Part shown: positions 46,856-55,205 of the stretch, piece by piece
Position numbering within the stretch: the stretch's first letter is position 1
Layout: every line of letters starts with the position of its first letter
DNA from: M55B127 sp034521955
GTDB taxonomy: Bacteria; Bacillota; Halanaerobiia; Halanaerobiales; M55B127
Length of the DNA stretch: 64,000 nucleotides
Assembly: GCA_034521955.1 (NCBI GenBank)
Contig: JAXHLT010000003.1
Coordinates: 620,001-684,000 of the forward strand
Direction of reading: 5' to 3'
Notes under the pieces: generated by a model
What the model was told of the DNA's origin: nothing
Databases searched by the model: none
What the model saw: the letters and a program-made list of their open reading frames with translations, nothing else
Position numbers and translations under genes: made by a program

Positions 46856-47659
46856 CTACACCTCTCTTATCTTTAAATTATACAAATCATCTCTTCTATC
46901 TTCTTTTAAAGGTAACTTTGTTTTAACTTCTTTTATCAAGGTTAAGTCAATAAACCCATTATAGATACCTTCTCTTCTTCCCGCATTTAACATTATCTCA
47001 CCTTCGGGGCTTATTATTACAGAGTTACCAAAGTATTTTTTGCCACTCCGGTTACAGGCTACCACATAGTATTGATTTTCCATAGCCCTTGCCTGTAGTT
47101 GATTTAACCATTGATCTTTTTTGGGATCATTAAAGTTAGCTACAACATATAAGACATCAATATCTTTTAAACCATAAAGTCGGGCTAGTTCAGGAAATCT
47201 AATATCATAACAAATCATAAATCCAAACTTACCGAACTTTGTATCAGCAGTACTAATATTGTTTCCAGGTGTTACAACTTTATTTTCTCCCCCTGGTGAA
47301 AATAAATGAGTTTTACTATACTTAGCATTAGTATTACCTTTGTTATCAATAAAGTACAAATTATTATATATTTTCTCATCTCTGCTTTTTTCTAAAAAAG
47401 TGCCACTTACAATAAACAAATCTTTATCAAAAGCAAAATCTTTTAAATACTGGATAATCTCGTTGTTTTCCCGCTGAACATAATCATCAATATTATCAAA
47501 AATTTCATTACTAAAACCGGTCAGCCAGGTTTCAGGCAAAACCACCAGATCAGAATTATATTCAATTACTTTATGCAGACTTTTTTTCATTTCTTTAAAA
47601 TTTTCTTTAATCTTACCTATCTCAATATTACTTTGAATCAAAGAAACTTTAAAATCCAT
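46856..47659 (-). CDS. Carbon-nitrogen hydrolase (omega-amidase/nitrilase family)
   Basis: The 267-aa protein has the Glu-Lys-Cys triad: Glu in VVLPETWLTGF, Lys in KYSKTHLF, and Cys in MICYDIRFPEL. The order and spacing match YafV/omega-amidases that hydrolyse alpha-ketoglutaramate or similar amides. AGGAGGGAG lies 5 nt before the ATG. Confidence 0.9.
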   Translation of the reverse strand: MDFKVSLIQSNIEIGKIKENFKEMKKSLHKVIEYNSDLVVLPETWLTGFSNEIFDNIDDYVQRENNEIIQYLKDFAFDKDLFIVSGTFLEKSRDEKIYNNLYFIDNKGNTNAKYSKTHLFSPGGENKVVTPGNNISTADTKFGKFGFMICYDIRFPELARLYGLKDIDVLYVVANFNDPKKDQWLNQLQARAMENQYYVVACNRSGKKYFGNSVIISPEGEIMLNAGRREGIYNGFIDLTLIKEVKTKLPLKEDRRDDLYNLKIREV

Positions 47660-47672
47660 AAACAGCTCCCTC

Positions 47673-48020
47673 CTAACAGGTGAGATGTAAAGCTGTGATA
47701 ATTATTTTATCCTGTTTACTAAGTTCATTATGTTTTTGAACTGCTTGTTTAGTGTTAGATATATAGTAATCAATATCATGTAAATCAAAGTATTCTTTTA
47801 AACTAAAGTCAACTTTCATTTTTTCACTTGCACCAGTACCAATAACAACAGCATCAAGTTTATAATCTTTAAGATCCTTAATATCACTCACATGAAGCCT
47901 GTGCCCTTCATTTCTCCACCATTTTTCATTTAATTTGTCTGGATAGATTATTACATCATCATGATAAATATTATTATTTATCTCAATTTCACCAAACTTA
48001 TATGAGTTAATTTGATAAAT
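47673..48020 (-). CDS. Mth938-like domain protein, start uncertain (possible ATT)
   Basis: This protein of about 115 aa belongs to the Mth938/DUF498 family (YKFGEIEINNNIYHDDVIIYPD, WWRNEGHRLHVSDI, VVIGTGASEKMKV). The available GTGs (48032, 48029) lie inside or against the ribosome-binding site AAGGTGG. An ATT at 48020, 8 nt after GGTGG, fits the spacing seen in other genes here. The gene overlaps or abuts the trkA stop. Function unknown. Confidence 0.75.
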   Translation of the reverse strand: MYQINSYKFGEIEINNNIYHDDVIIYPDKLNEKWWRNEGHRLHVSDIKDLKDYKLDAVVIGTGASEKMKVDFSLKEYFDLHDIDYYISNTKQAVQKHNELSKQDKIIITALHLTC

Positions 48021-48025
48021 AATAA

Positions 48026-48715
48026 TCACCACCTTCTGCTTTTTTTTGTATCTAAAAGAAACTCTGCTGCTTTTTCCATATTCTCATTAGTTGCCACTAA
48101 AAACAGTTGGTCATTATTATATAATTTAGTATTACCTCTAGGTATTCTTAATTTATGTGAATCCTGATCAAATATACCCGCTATAACACATTCAGTAGGA
48201 AAACCTTCACTATTTACTATCTCAGATACAGTACTTCCTGTTTTAATAAAATCGTCTGGCAAGGTCACAATAGAAACCTCTGCATTACCTTCACCAATTG
48301 AGATAACTTTTCTTATGTTTGGTTCTTCTATATCTATGATAAAATTATCAACTAACATTTCATTGACAGCACCAACATTAGTAGCCCCTGCCATTTTATA
48401 TGCATTCTTATACTCAGGATTTCTCATTCTTATCAGTATTTTTTCAACTCCGAAGTTTTTAGCAAGTACTGTAAAAGATAAATTATCAGAGTCTGAATTC
48501 ATAACACCAATTGCTACATCAGCTTTTTCAATTCCAGCATCTTTTAAAACTTCTATGTTTGTGGCATTACCTACAACACTTACTGCACCAAGTTTTGAAT
48601 ATATTTTTTCAGCCACTTTTTGGTCTTCATCGATTACTACTACATCATGATCTTTTATCAATCTAGAGGTAATTGAACTACCAACTACTCCTCCTCCAGC
48701 TACTACTACATACAT
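48026..48715 (-). CDS. trkA: TrkA/KtrA-type potassium uptake regulator (second system)
   Basis: The ATG at 48715 has AGGAGGGG upstream. The 229-aa protein has RCK_N (VVVAGGGVVGSSITSRLI, VVIDED) and RCK_C domains. It is the partner of the trkH gene just upstream on the same strand (11 nt). It is a different lineage from KtrA at 16891, so the genome has at least two K+ systems. Confidence 0.92.
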   Translation of the reverse strand: MYVVVAGGGVVGSSITSRLIKDHDVVVIDEDQKVAEKIYSKLGAVSVVGNATNIEVLKDAGIEKADVAIGVMNSDSDNLSFTVLAKNFGVEKILIRMRNPEYKNAYKMAGATNVGAVNEMLVDNFIIDIEEPNIRKVISIGEGNAEVSIVTLPDDFIKTGSTVSEIVNSEGFPTECVIAGIFDQDSHKLRIPRGNTKLYNNDQLFLVATNENMEKAAEFLLDTKKSRRW

Positions 48716-48726
48716 ATTAACCCCTC

Positions 48727-50211
48727 CTATTTCCAAGCTTTTTTAGTAAATATTATAAAGATCGGAAGTATTTCAAGACGTCCAGCTAACATTCCAAATA
48801 TATAAGTTAATTTAATAACTGGTGATAATGAAACCATTTTTTCTACAGAAAAATAAAATGGTCCTATATTACCCATTGCTGAAAACATACCTGATAATGA
48901 TTGGAAAGCATCTAAATCAGAAAATATAGAAGTTATTATCCCACCAATTAATATAATAACCAACCAGAAGAAAAACAACGCTGATATCTTATAAATCTCA
49001 TCCCTGGGAATCAATTTCTTCTCTGCTTTTAAAGGCATAATAGCTCTTTTGGGTAGATAAAACTTTTTTATCTCTCTATTAAATAACTTATTTAATATAG
49101 CTATTCTAATTACTTTTATACCACCTGCTGTTGAACCTACACATCCTCCAATCAACATTAACAACAAAAACAACTGTCGAGCTATTGCGGGAAAGAAACT
49201 GGATGTTAATGATTCTGTACCAAATCCGGTGGTAGTCATAACAGAAACGACCTGAAATAATGTCTTTCTAAAGACCACCTCAATATTAGCTAAATTTAAG
49301 GACTGATCAAAAACCTTAGCTATCAATATCAAAAACATAGTCCCACCAATAATACTCCAAAAATATCTCATTTCAAAGTTTGTAAAAAGTACTTTAACTT
49401 TGCCTCTCAATGCTTTAAAGTGAAGTAAAAAGTTAATACCACCCAATAACATGAACACTATAAACACATACTCAATAGCAATATAATTAGGATGCCCACT
49501 TTGAAAATAATAGCCCACACTACCATCATAGTTAGAAAATCCACCCGTAGATAATGTTGTTAGTGAATGAATTAAAGCATCAAAGGGAGTTACTTTCAAA
49601 AAGATTAGTAATATGATCTGAACTAAAGTAAATAATCCATATATTAACCATAAAATCTTAATAGATTTAAATATGTTAGGGACCGGTCTTGAAGTATCAA
49701 TTTTATGTGATTCAGCGGTAAACAACTGCCAAAGTTCCCCTTCACTTCTAAATGTAATAAATAAAAAGAAGGTTAAAATACCTAAACCACCAAACCACTG
49801 GATTAAACTCCTCCAGAGTAAAATTGAATGTGGTATTGAATTTAAACCTTGAAAAACAGTAATTCCAGTTGTTGTAAATCCACTAACCGATTCAAAAAAT
49901 GCATCTATAAAACTTTTATCCAATCCAATCATAAATGGTAATCCACCAATCATAGAAATAAATATCCAGGATAAACCAACAATTAACATACTATTTGTTA
50001 ATGTTAACTCAACTTTATCACTTTTTAATAGAGAAAATATTATTCCAAGAATAAAAGAAAAAATGGATGGGATATAAAAGGATTGGTAGTATATATGTGG
50101 TTCATTGTATATAACAGCAAAAACTATTGGAATTAATAACCCAACTCCAAGTAATAAAAAAAGAGGACTCATTACATATAAAATTGTTTTGATTTTTTTG
50201 ATATTTATGAT
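48727..50211 (-). CDS. trkH: TrkH potassium transporter, probable ATC start
   Basis: An ATG at 50172 exists but has no ribosome-binding site. Upstream in frame the natural TrkH N terminus continues (NIKKIKTILYV before MSPLFLLLGVGLLIP), limited by a TGA at 50218-50220. AGGAG (50221-50225) lies 9 nt before an ATC at 50211; no ATG/GTG/TTG occurs between. The 494-aa protein has four pore loops (SGFTTTGITV, LTTLSTGGFSN, VMTTTGFGTE, MSAMGNIGPF-like). It works with TrkA encoded downstream. Confidence 0.85.
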   Translation of the reverse strand: MINIKKIKTILYVMSPLFLLLGVGLLIPIVFAVIYNEPHIYYQSFYIPSIFSFILGIIFSLLKSDKVELTLTNSMLIVGLSWIFISMIGGLPFMIGLDKSFIDAFFESVSGFTTTGITVFQGLNSIPHSILLWRSLIQWFGGLGILTFFLFITFRSEGELWQLFTAESHKIDTSRPVPNIFKSIKILWLIYGLFTLVQIILLIFLKVTPFDALIHSLTTLSTGGFSNYDGSVGYYFQSGHPNYIAIEYVFIVFMLLGGINFLLHFKALRGKVKVLFTNFEMRYFWSIIGGTMFLILIAKVFDQSLNLANIEVVFRKTLFQVVSVMTTTGFGTESLTSSFFPAIARQLFLLLMLIGGCVGSTAGGIKVIRIAILNKLFNREIKKFYLPKRAIMPLKAEKKLIPRDEIYKISALFFFWLVIILIGGIITSIFSDLDAFQSLSGMFSAMGNIGPFYFSVEKMVSLSPVIKLTYIFGMLAGRLEILPIFIIFTKKAWK

Positions 50212-50348
50212 TTTGGATCACTCCTCTTCTCTTTTATTTAATTATATAATAAATTCTATTTAAAGTAAATGTATACAATTAAAGGAGGAATAACCTTTGA
50301 AATATTGAATTTTACTATATAGACATATATTAAAGGGGATTGATTAAA

Positions 50349-51281
50349 ATGAGTTTTGACCTAAAATTTTTAGATGCAGTAGATAGTTTCAAAAAATATT
50401 TAAAGGTAGATCGTGCATATTCTGACCTAACTGTTAAAGAATACAATCATGATCTAAAATTACTATATAAATACTTAACAAATGAACTTGATTTTGACAA
50501 GGATTTTACTATTTCTAAAATCACAAAATATGAAGTGTCCGAATTTTTAAGCGATATTGTTCTTACTTATGACAATAGTGCTGTAACTAGAAACAGAAAA
50601 CTATATGCAATCAGATCATTTTTTAAATTTTTACAAAAAAGGGAATATATCGATAACAACCCTGCATTAACTATTGAATCTTCTAAGACAAGAACAACAG
50701 CAGAGCCGATATATATGAAACTTAAAGAAGCAAAAAAATATATTCAAGTAATAAAAGAAGCAGATCTTTTAAATAAAAAAAGAGATCTGGCAATTGTTAA
50801 AATATTTCTCTATGCTGGATTAAGAGTTTCTGAATTAGTTGAACTAAATGTTGATGATATAAACTATGATGATAAATCAGTTAAGTTTTACGGAAAAGGA
50901 AATAAAGAAAGGTATGTTCCATTACATTCAGATACTTTAAAAGCTATTAAAGAATACCTGCCTGTAAGAAATAAAATTGAGACAAATGATAAAGATGCTA
51001 AAAAGGCACTTTTCTTATCTACTAGGGGTAATAGAATTAGTCCTAGGTCTATTCAATTATTTGTAAAAAAATATGCCAAAATGGCCGGTATTAAGAACGC
51101 AAGTAAGATAACACCCCATAAGCTTAGACATACTTTTGCAACTATTCTGTACCATAATACAAAGGATATAAAGGTACTTCAGGATCTATTAGGACATGAA
51201 AACATTTCTACAACTCAAATCTATACACATACTGACCAAAAACAAAAAAAGGAAGCCATTGATGGGCTTCCAGAATTATAA
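50349..51281 (+). CDS. Xer-type tyrosine recombinase
   Basis: The ATG at 50349 has AAAGGGG upstream. The 310-aa protein has an N-terminal SAM-like core-binding domain and the catalytic residues Arg (AGLRVSELVEL), Lys (GKGNKER), HKLRHTFA, GHENI and the Tyr nucleophile in TQIYTHT. Length and motifs fit XerC/XerD-like dimer-resolution enzymes rather than a large phage integrase. It converges on a tRNA cluster 4 bp away. No flanking duplicated tRNA end is visible, so there is no evidence of an integrated element. Confidence 0.88.
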   Translation: MSFDLKFLDAVDSFKKYLKVDRAYSDLTVKEYNHDLKLLYKYLTNELDFDKDFTISKITKYEVSEFLSDIVLTYDNSAVTRNRKLYAIRSFFKFLQKREYIDNNPALTIESSKTRTTAEPIYMKLKEAKKYIQVIKEADLLNKKRDLAIVKIFLYAGLRVSELVELNVDDINYDDKSVKFYGKGNKERYVPLHSDTLKAIKEYLPVRNKIETNDKDAKKALFLSTRGNRISPRSIQLFVKKYAKMAGIKNASKITPHKLRHTFATILYHNTKDIKVLQDLLGHENISTTQIYTHTDQKQKKEAIDGLPEL

Positions 51282-51285
51282 AAAG

Positions 51286-51361
51286 TGGTGGTGGGAGCCA
51301 GAGTCGAACTGGCGACACGTGGATTTTCAATCCACTGCTCTACCACCTGAGCTATCCCACC
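51286..51361 (-). tRNA. tRNA-Phe (GAA)
   Basis: The 76-nt gene folds with acceptor GGTGGGA/TCCCACC and anticodon stem GTGGA-TTGAAAA-TCCAC giving anticodon GAA. Discriminator A and an encoded CCA end are present. Confidence 0.96.
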
Positions 51362-51381
51362 ACACATTTAATTATTAAATT

Positions 51382-51458
51382 TGGTTGCGGGGGCCGGATT
51401 CGAACCGACAACCTTCAGGTTATGAGCCTGACGAGCTACCAGATTGCTCCACCCCGCG
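51382..51458 (-). tRNA. Initiator tRNA-fMet (CAT) with A29-U41
   Basis: The 77-nt gene has the initiator hallmark C1 x A72 (acceptor CGCGGGG / CCCCGCA), GAGCA ... AGCTC in the D arm and anticodon CAT; CCA is encoded. The anticodon stem is TCAGG/CCTGA, so the first of the three normally conserved G-C pairs (29-41) is A-U. E. coli and Bacillus have TCGGG/CCCGA. Confidence 0.96.
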
Positions 51459-51464
51459 ATAAAA

Positions 51465-51540
51465 TGGTGAGCCATGGAGGAATCGAACCTCCGACAACCT
51501 GATTAAAAGTCAGGTGCTCTACCTACTGAGCTAATGGCCC
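51465..51540 (-). tRNA. tRNA-Lys (TTT)
   Basis: The 76-nt gene has acceptor GGGCCAT/ATGGCTC, anticodon loop CTTTTAA (anticodon TTT), discriminator A and an encoded CCA. It is the first tRNA of the Lys-fMet-Phe transcript. Confidence 0.96.
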
Positions 51541-51560
51541 ATCTATGTTCAACGCTTTAT

Positions 51561-51589
51561 ATAGTAACATCTTTTTCTTACAAAGTCAA
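51561..51589 (-). promoter_or_regulatory. Promoter of the tRNA-Lys-fMet-Phe cluster
   Basis: On the minus strand TTGACT (51584-51589) and TACTAT (51561-51566) are 17 nt apart, 20 nt before tRNA-Lys. Confidence 0.7.
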
Positions 51590-51762
51590 GCCTTTTAGCA
51601 CTAATTTAATGAGAATTTTACCATCCATATTATAATTTAGATGGAGTTTGCTTGATTGTATTAGCTTTAAAATTTTCCTATTTCTGCATATATAACACCT
51701 TCAACAAATTTAATATATTAACTATTTATTTTTAAGATAAAATATTCCTTCAATTAACAAAA

Positions 51763-51785
51763 AAAGTGGGCTAAAAGCCCACTTT
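51763..51785 (-). terminator. Terminator of the peroxiredoxin gene
   Basis: AAAGTGGGCT and AGCCCACTTT are perfect complements, followed on the minus strand by a T run, 16 nt past the stop codon. Confidence 0.88.
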
Positions 51786-51800
51786 GAATTTACTTATATT

Positions 51801-52403
51801 TTATTTAAATGCATTATCTGGTTTCCATTCTTTCCATACCTTACCTACAAGATCTTTACCTGGTTTTAAGGTAGGTTTTCCTGGTCTCCAACCTGATGGT
51901 GTAGCTTCCCCAGTTTCTCTTACATGTTTAAATGCTTGAAGCTGTCTAATTAATTCTTCAACATTTCTACCAACTGGTGGTGTTAATACTTCCATAGCTT
52001 GTAGTACTCCATCAGGGTCAATTAAAAATCTACCCCTTACATCTACACCTTCATCTTCATCATATACACCATATTTTGTACCAATCTTACCTGCAGTATC
52101 TGCTACCATAGGATATGGTATTCCACCATCAACCATCTTTGACAGTTCTACCTCATCCCATATTTTGTGTGAAAAGTGACTGTTAGTACTGATTGCTATA
52201 ACCTCAGCACCCAACTCTTTTAATTCATCATACTTGACGGCAACTGCCGACAGTTCAGTCGGTCAGACGAAAGTAAAGTCACCAGGATAAAAACAAACAA
52301 CCCTCCATTGTCCATCATAATCAGAAAGTTTTACCTTTTTAAAATCTCCTTTGTGATAAGCAGTTCCTTCAAAATCTGGAGCTTTTTTTCCAACTTTTAT
52401 CAT
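51801..52403 (-). CDS. Selenocysteine peroxiredoxin (PrxU-like), in-frame TGA
   Basis: From the ATG at 52403 (GGAGGG upstream) the frame runs 200 codons to 51801, with a single TGA at codon 47 (52263-52265). The context is GDFTFV-U-PTELSAVA, where other peroxiredoxins have the peroxidatic Cys (FTFVCPTE). So TGA very probably encodes selenocysteine. The C-terminal VCP of 2-Cys enzymes is replaced (GEATPSGWRPG), so there is no resolving Cys and only Cys37 remains. It reduces peroxides in the cytoplasm. A hairpin follows the TGA. Decoding needs selA-D elsewhere. Confidence 0.92.
52236..52265 (-). promoter_or_regulatory. Candidate bacterial SECIS hairpin
   Basis: Directly after the TGA the mRNA can fold GAC-UG-AACUG-UCGG-CAGUU-GCC-GUC, with the tetraloop 12 nt from the UGA. 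Alternatively CCGAC/GTCGG can pair around TGAACT. The stretch is strikingly GC-rich for this genome. Bacterial SECIS elements lie in this position. Confidence 0.55.
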
Positions 52404-52435
52404 ATAATTCCCTCCTTGTATTTGGTCTTATGTTC

Positions 52436-52464
52436 AATATAGCACAAGTAGTAATAATTATCAA
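52436..52464 (-). promoter_or_regulatory. Peroxiredoxin promoter with Fur/PerR-like box
   Basis: TTGATA (52459-52464) and TATATT (52436-52441), on the minus strand, are 17 nt apart. TGATAAT-T-ATTACTA (52449-52463) overlaps the -35 and resembles a 7-1-7 Fur/PerR-family site with two mismatches. Confidence 0.45.
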
Positions 52465-52630
52465 TTATTTTTTATTTATTTATAAATTTGACAAATTTTA
52501 TCAGAAATATAATAATTAAGCATATTGTAATTTTTACATATTTTATTATACTTTTCTCACATTTCTCTTACATTTATATATTAATATATAATTAGAAAAT
52601 AAAAAACACTTGCAAAGGAGGAAATTTCAA

Positions 52631-53770
52631 ATGAAGAAATTAAGAAATTTATCAAAATCTATATTAGTAATTTTAGTAATTACTATTTTAATTGGATCAT
52701 TTTCTAGTAGTGTATTTGCTCAACAAACTGATAATACAAACCAACAAATAGAACCAAGAAATATTTTTAGTGAAATTGCTTCAAGGGTTGACCCTGGAGT
52801 TGTAAAGATTTCATCTAAAATAAAATTAGAAAATGGTAATATGCCAAATTATTATAATGATGAATTTTATAAACATTTTTTTGGTGAACAATTACCTGAA
52901 AAACAACCAAAAGTAAGAGAAGGTTATGGAAGCGGATTTATTGTCACAAAAGATGGATATATTATAACAAATGAACATGTAGTTCATAATGCTCAAGAAA
53001 TAAATGTGACTATAAATGGTTTTGATAAACCTGTCCCTGCAGAAATAGTCTGGGCAGAATATGACTTAGACTTAGCTATTCTAAAAGTAAATGTTGATAA
53101 ACAATTACAACCAATTCCACTTGGTGACTCATCCAAATTAAACCCTGGTGAATGGGCAGTTGCAATCGGTAATCCATTTGGTTTAAGTCATACTGTTACA
53201 ACAGGAGTAATTAGTGCTTTAGGAAGACCTATACAGATACCAACAAACGGATTAACTAGAACTTACAATAACCTAATACAGACTGATGCAGCTATAAACC
53301 CTGGAAACAGTGGTGGACCATTACTTAATATTGATGGAGAAGTAATTGGTATTAATACTGCAATAAATCGAAGTGGTCAAGGAATTGGATTTGCTATTCC
53401 AATAAATGAAGTTAAAGGATATATTAATGATTTAAAAACTGACGGTGAAATTAAAAGACCTTGGTTAGGTATAGTTTACGGTCCAATTACAGATCAAGTA
53501 CAAAGTTATTTCAAATTAGAAAATAAACAGGGAATTTTCGTACACAAAGTTATGGAAAATAGTCCAGCAGCAAAGGCTGGTATAAAACAGTACGACATAA
53601 TCAAAGAAATTGATGAACAGCCCATTGAGAAGCTAGATGATGTCTCCAAAATAATAGATGATAAAAAAATTGGAGATACTGTGATGATCAATGTCATCAG
53701 AGAAGGCAGTTCAAAATTACTTTTCGCTGAAATTGAGAAAAAGCCTTCTGATCTAGCTAATCAATTTTAA
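52631..53770 (+). CDS. HtrA/DegP-type serine protease
   Basis: The ATG at 52631 has AAAGGAGG upstream. The 379-aa protein has a signal peptide/anchor (10-30), a trypsin-like domain with His116 (ITNEHVVH), Asp147 (YDLDLAIL) and Ser227 (NPGNSGGP), and one PDZ domain (about 275-370, VMENSPAAKAGIKQYDIIKEI). It degrades or refolds damaged exported proteins. A PpiC-type foldase gene follows, so the two form an envelope-quality-control pair. Confidence 0.94.
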   Translation: MKKLRNLSKSILVILVITILIGSFSSSVFAQQTDNTNQQIEPRNIFSEIASRVDPGVVKISSKIKLENGNMPNYYNDEFYKHFFGEQLPEKQPKVREGYGSGFIVTKDGYIITNEHVVHNAQEINVTINGFDKPVPAEIVWAEYDLDLAILKVNVDKQLQPIPLGDSSKLNPGEWAVAIGNPFGLSHTVTTGVISALGRPIQIPTNGLTRTYNNLIQTDAAINPGNSGGPLLNIDGEVIGINTAINRSGQGIGFAIPINEVKGYINDLKTDGEIKRPWLGIVYGPITDQVQSYFKLENKQGIFVHKVMENSPAAKAGIKQYDIIKEIDEQPIEKLDDVSKIIDDKKIGDTVMINVIREGSSKLLFAEIEKKPSDLANQF

Positions 53771-53795
53771 TATATATATAACTACTATCTAAATA

Positions 53796-53820
53796 GGTCC
53801 CGAATTTAAGAATCGGGATC
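53796..53820 (+). terminator. Probable terminator hairpin after htrA
   Basis: TCCCGA (53798-53803) pairs with TCGGGA (53813-53818), extended by two more pairs. Only a delayed T-rich run follows. Confidence 0.5.
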
Positions 53821-53870
53821 TATCCCCCAATCTTTTTCTCCTCCATACAAATAAATATAGATAACTATAG

Positions 53871-53906
53871 GAGAAGTTCTTTCATATATTTATGGAAGAA
53901 CTTCTC
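53871..53906 (+). promoter_or_regulatory. Strong stem-loop in the leader of the PpiC-type gene
   Basis: GAGAAGTTCTTTCAT (53871-53885) pairs with ATGGAAGAACTTCTC (53892-53906), with one G-U pair and a 6-nt loop. No T tract follows, and the start codon is 42 nt downstream. It may be an operator or mRNA leader element. Confidence 0.45.
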
Positions 53907-53947
53907 TCAACAAACATACTAATCTTCACAATAAGGAGTGGTCTTTT

Positions 53948-54973
53948 ATGAAATCAAAAAAATTAATTACTACATTTGTAATTTTAATATTAGTTTTATC
54001 AATCTCAATTGTCTCTTTTGCACAAGAAAGTAATAATTCAAATAAAATAGTAGCAACAGTAAATGGCAATGATATAACTTCAAAAGAATTAAATCAATCT
54101 GCAGGAATAAATCAGTTTATAATGAGTATATATAAACAAAATCGTGATTTTGCTCAAGTCTTACTTAAAACTGAACCCGGAAAAAATCTAATGCAAAAAT
54201 ATAAAAAAAATAAATTAAATGATTTAATCAAAAAAAGATTGATTATTCAAGAAGCTAAAAAAAGAAATATTTCAATTTCTGATAAACAAAAGGAAAAATT
54301 ATTTAAACAACATTTAGAAAGTATAAAAAAACGTAATCAAATAAATGATAAACAACTTAAACAAGCATTAAACAAACAAGGTATTAAATCATTAGATCAA
54401 TATCAAAAGGTGTTTCTACAAAATAATAAAGATTCCTTTTTAATTAATAAATTGCGTAATAATGTAACTAAAGATGTTAGTGTTAGCGAAAATAAAATAA
54501 AGGAATATTATAATAATAACAAGAAAAATTTTAAAGTGGAAGAACAAGTTAAGGTAAGTCAAATTTTAATTAAAACAGAACAAAAAAGCACTAAAGAAGT
54601 TAAAAATAAAATTAACACTATTAAAAATAAATTAAACAATGGTGAAAACTTTTCTACTTTAGCTAAAAAATATTCGGAAGGTCCATATGCAGAAAAAGGT
54701 GGAAATATAGGATTTATTAAAAAAGAAACAATATCAAAAATATTTGGCGAAAAAGTGTTCAACTTAAAAATTGACGAAATAAGTGAACCCATTAAAGTCA
54801 ATAATGAATATCGTATTGTGAAAATTAATGATAAAAAAGAAGCCGGTATAAAACCCTTTAAAGAAGTAAAAAATACAATTAAATCTCAATTAGAAAATAA
54901 TAAAAAAAGCAATCAATGGCAAGAATTTGTTAAAAAATTAGAAAATAATGCAAATATAACAATTAAATTATAA
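53948..54973 (+). CDS. PpiC-type peptidyl-prolyl isomerase (SurA/PrsA-like)
   Basis: The 341-aa protein has a signal peptide (ending near SIVSFAQES), a SurA_N-like helical region (ATVNGNDITSKELNQ) and a parvulin domain (about residues 195-290, VSQILIKTEQ, FSTLAKKYSEGPYAEKGGNIGFI). There is no lipobox Cys, so it is soluble or anchored by the uncleaved signal. It would fold exported or outer-membrane proteins. AAGGAGTGG precedes the ATG. Composition is strongly Lys/Asn-rich and AT-rich. Confidence 0.88.
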   Translation: MKSKKLITTFVILILVLSISIVSFAQESNNSNKIVATVNGNDITSKELNQSAGINQFIMSIYKQNRDFAQVLLKTEPGKNLMQKYKKNKLNDLIKKRLIIQEAKKRNISISDKQKEKLFKQHLESIKKRNQINDKQLKQALNKQGIKSLDQYQKVFLQNNKDSFLINKLRNNVTKDVSVSENKIKEYYNNNKKNFKVEEQVKVSQILIKTEQKSTKEVKNKINTIKNKLNNGENFSTLAKKYSEGPYAEKGGNIGFIKKETISKIFGEKVFNLKIDEISEPIKVNNEYRIVKINDKKEAGIKPFKEVKNTIKSQLENNKKSNQWQEFVKKLENNANITIKL

Positions 54974-54986
54974 TAAAAATAACAAG

Positions 54987-55035
54987 TTCAAATAATCTAA
55001 TTGTATTTACGTCCTTTAATACTACAATATCAACA
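54987..55035 (+). repeat. Intergenic repeat element, copy A
   Basis: About 49 bp here (TTCAAATAATCTAATTGTAT ... ACAATATCAACAA) closely matches 56394-56442. Both copies are followed by a strong hairpin. Confidence 0.5.
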
Positions 55036-55039
55036 AATT

Positions 55040-55077
55040 AAACCCCAATGCTCATTTTAATAAAAGCATTGGGGTTT
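55040..55077 (+). terminator. Terminator after the PpiC-type gene
   Basis: AAACCCCAATGCT and AGCATTGGGGTTT (55040-55052 and 55065-55077) are perfect 13-bp complements, followed by TT(A/T)-rich sequence. Confidence 0.85.
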
Positions 55078-55205
55078 ATTATATTAAAGTTTTATTTTTT
55101 TTACTAAAATAAATTAGGATAGAATTATTATTAATCAAGTATTTAAGTTTTAGCAAACTTTATTTAAAAAGTATTTTATCCTATCAAATAAAATTTTTTC
55201 TAATA

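Noticed and set aside
50349..51361. Integrated element at tRNA-Phe driven by the tyrosine recombinase
   Set aside because: The recombinase is Xer-like, no duplicated tRNA 3' end was found in the window, and the neighbours are housekeeping genes.
51801..52214. Peroxiredoxin as a 137-aa gene starting at the ATG 52214
   Set aside because: This would lack the thioredoxin-fold core and active site. The frame continues upstream to an ATG with a good ribosome-binding site, interrupted only by the TGA at the peroxidatic position.
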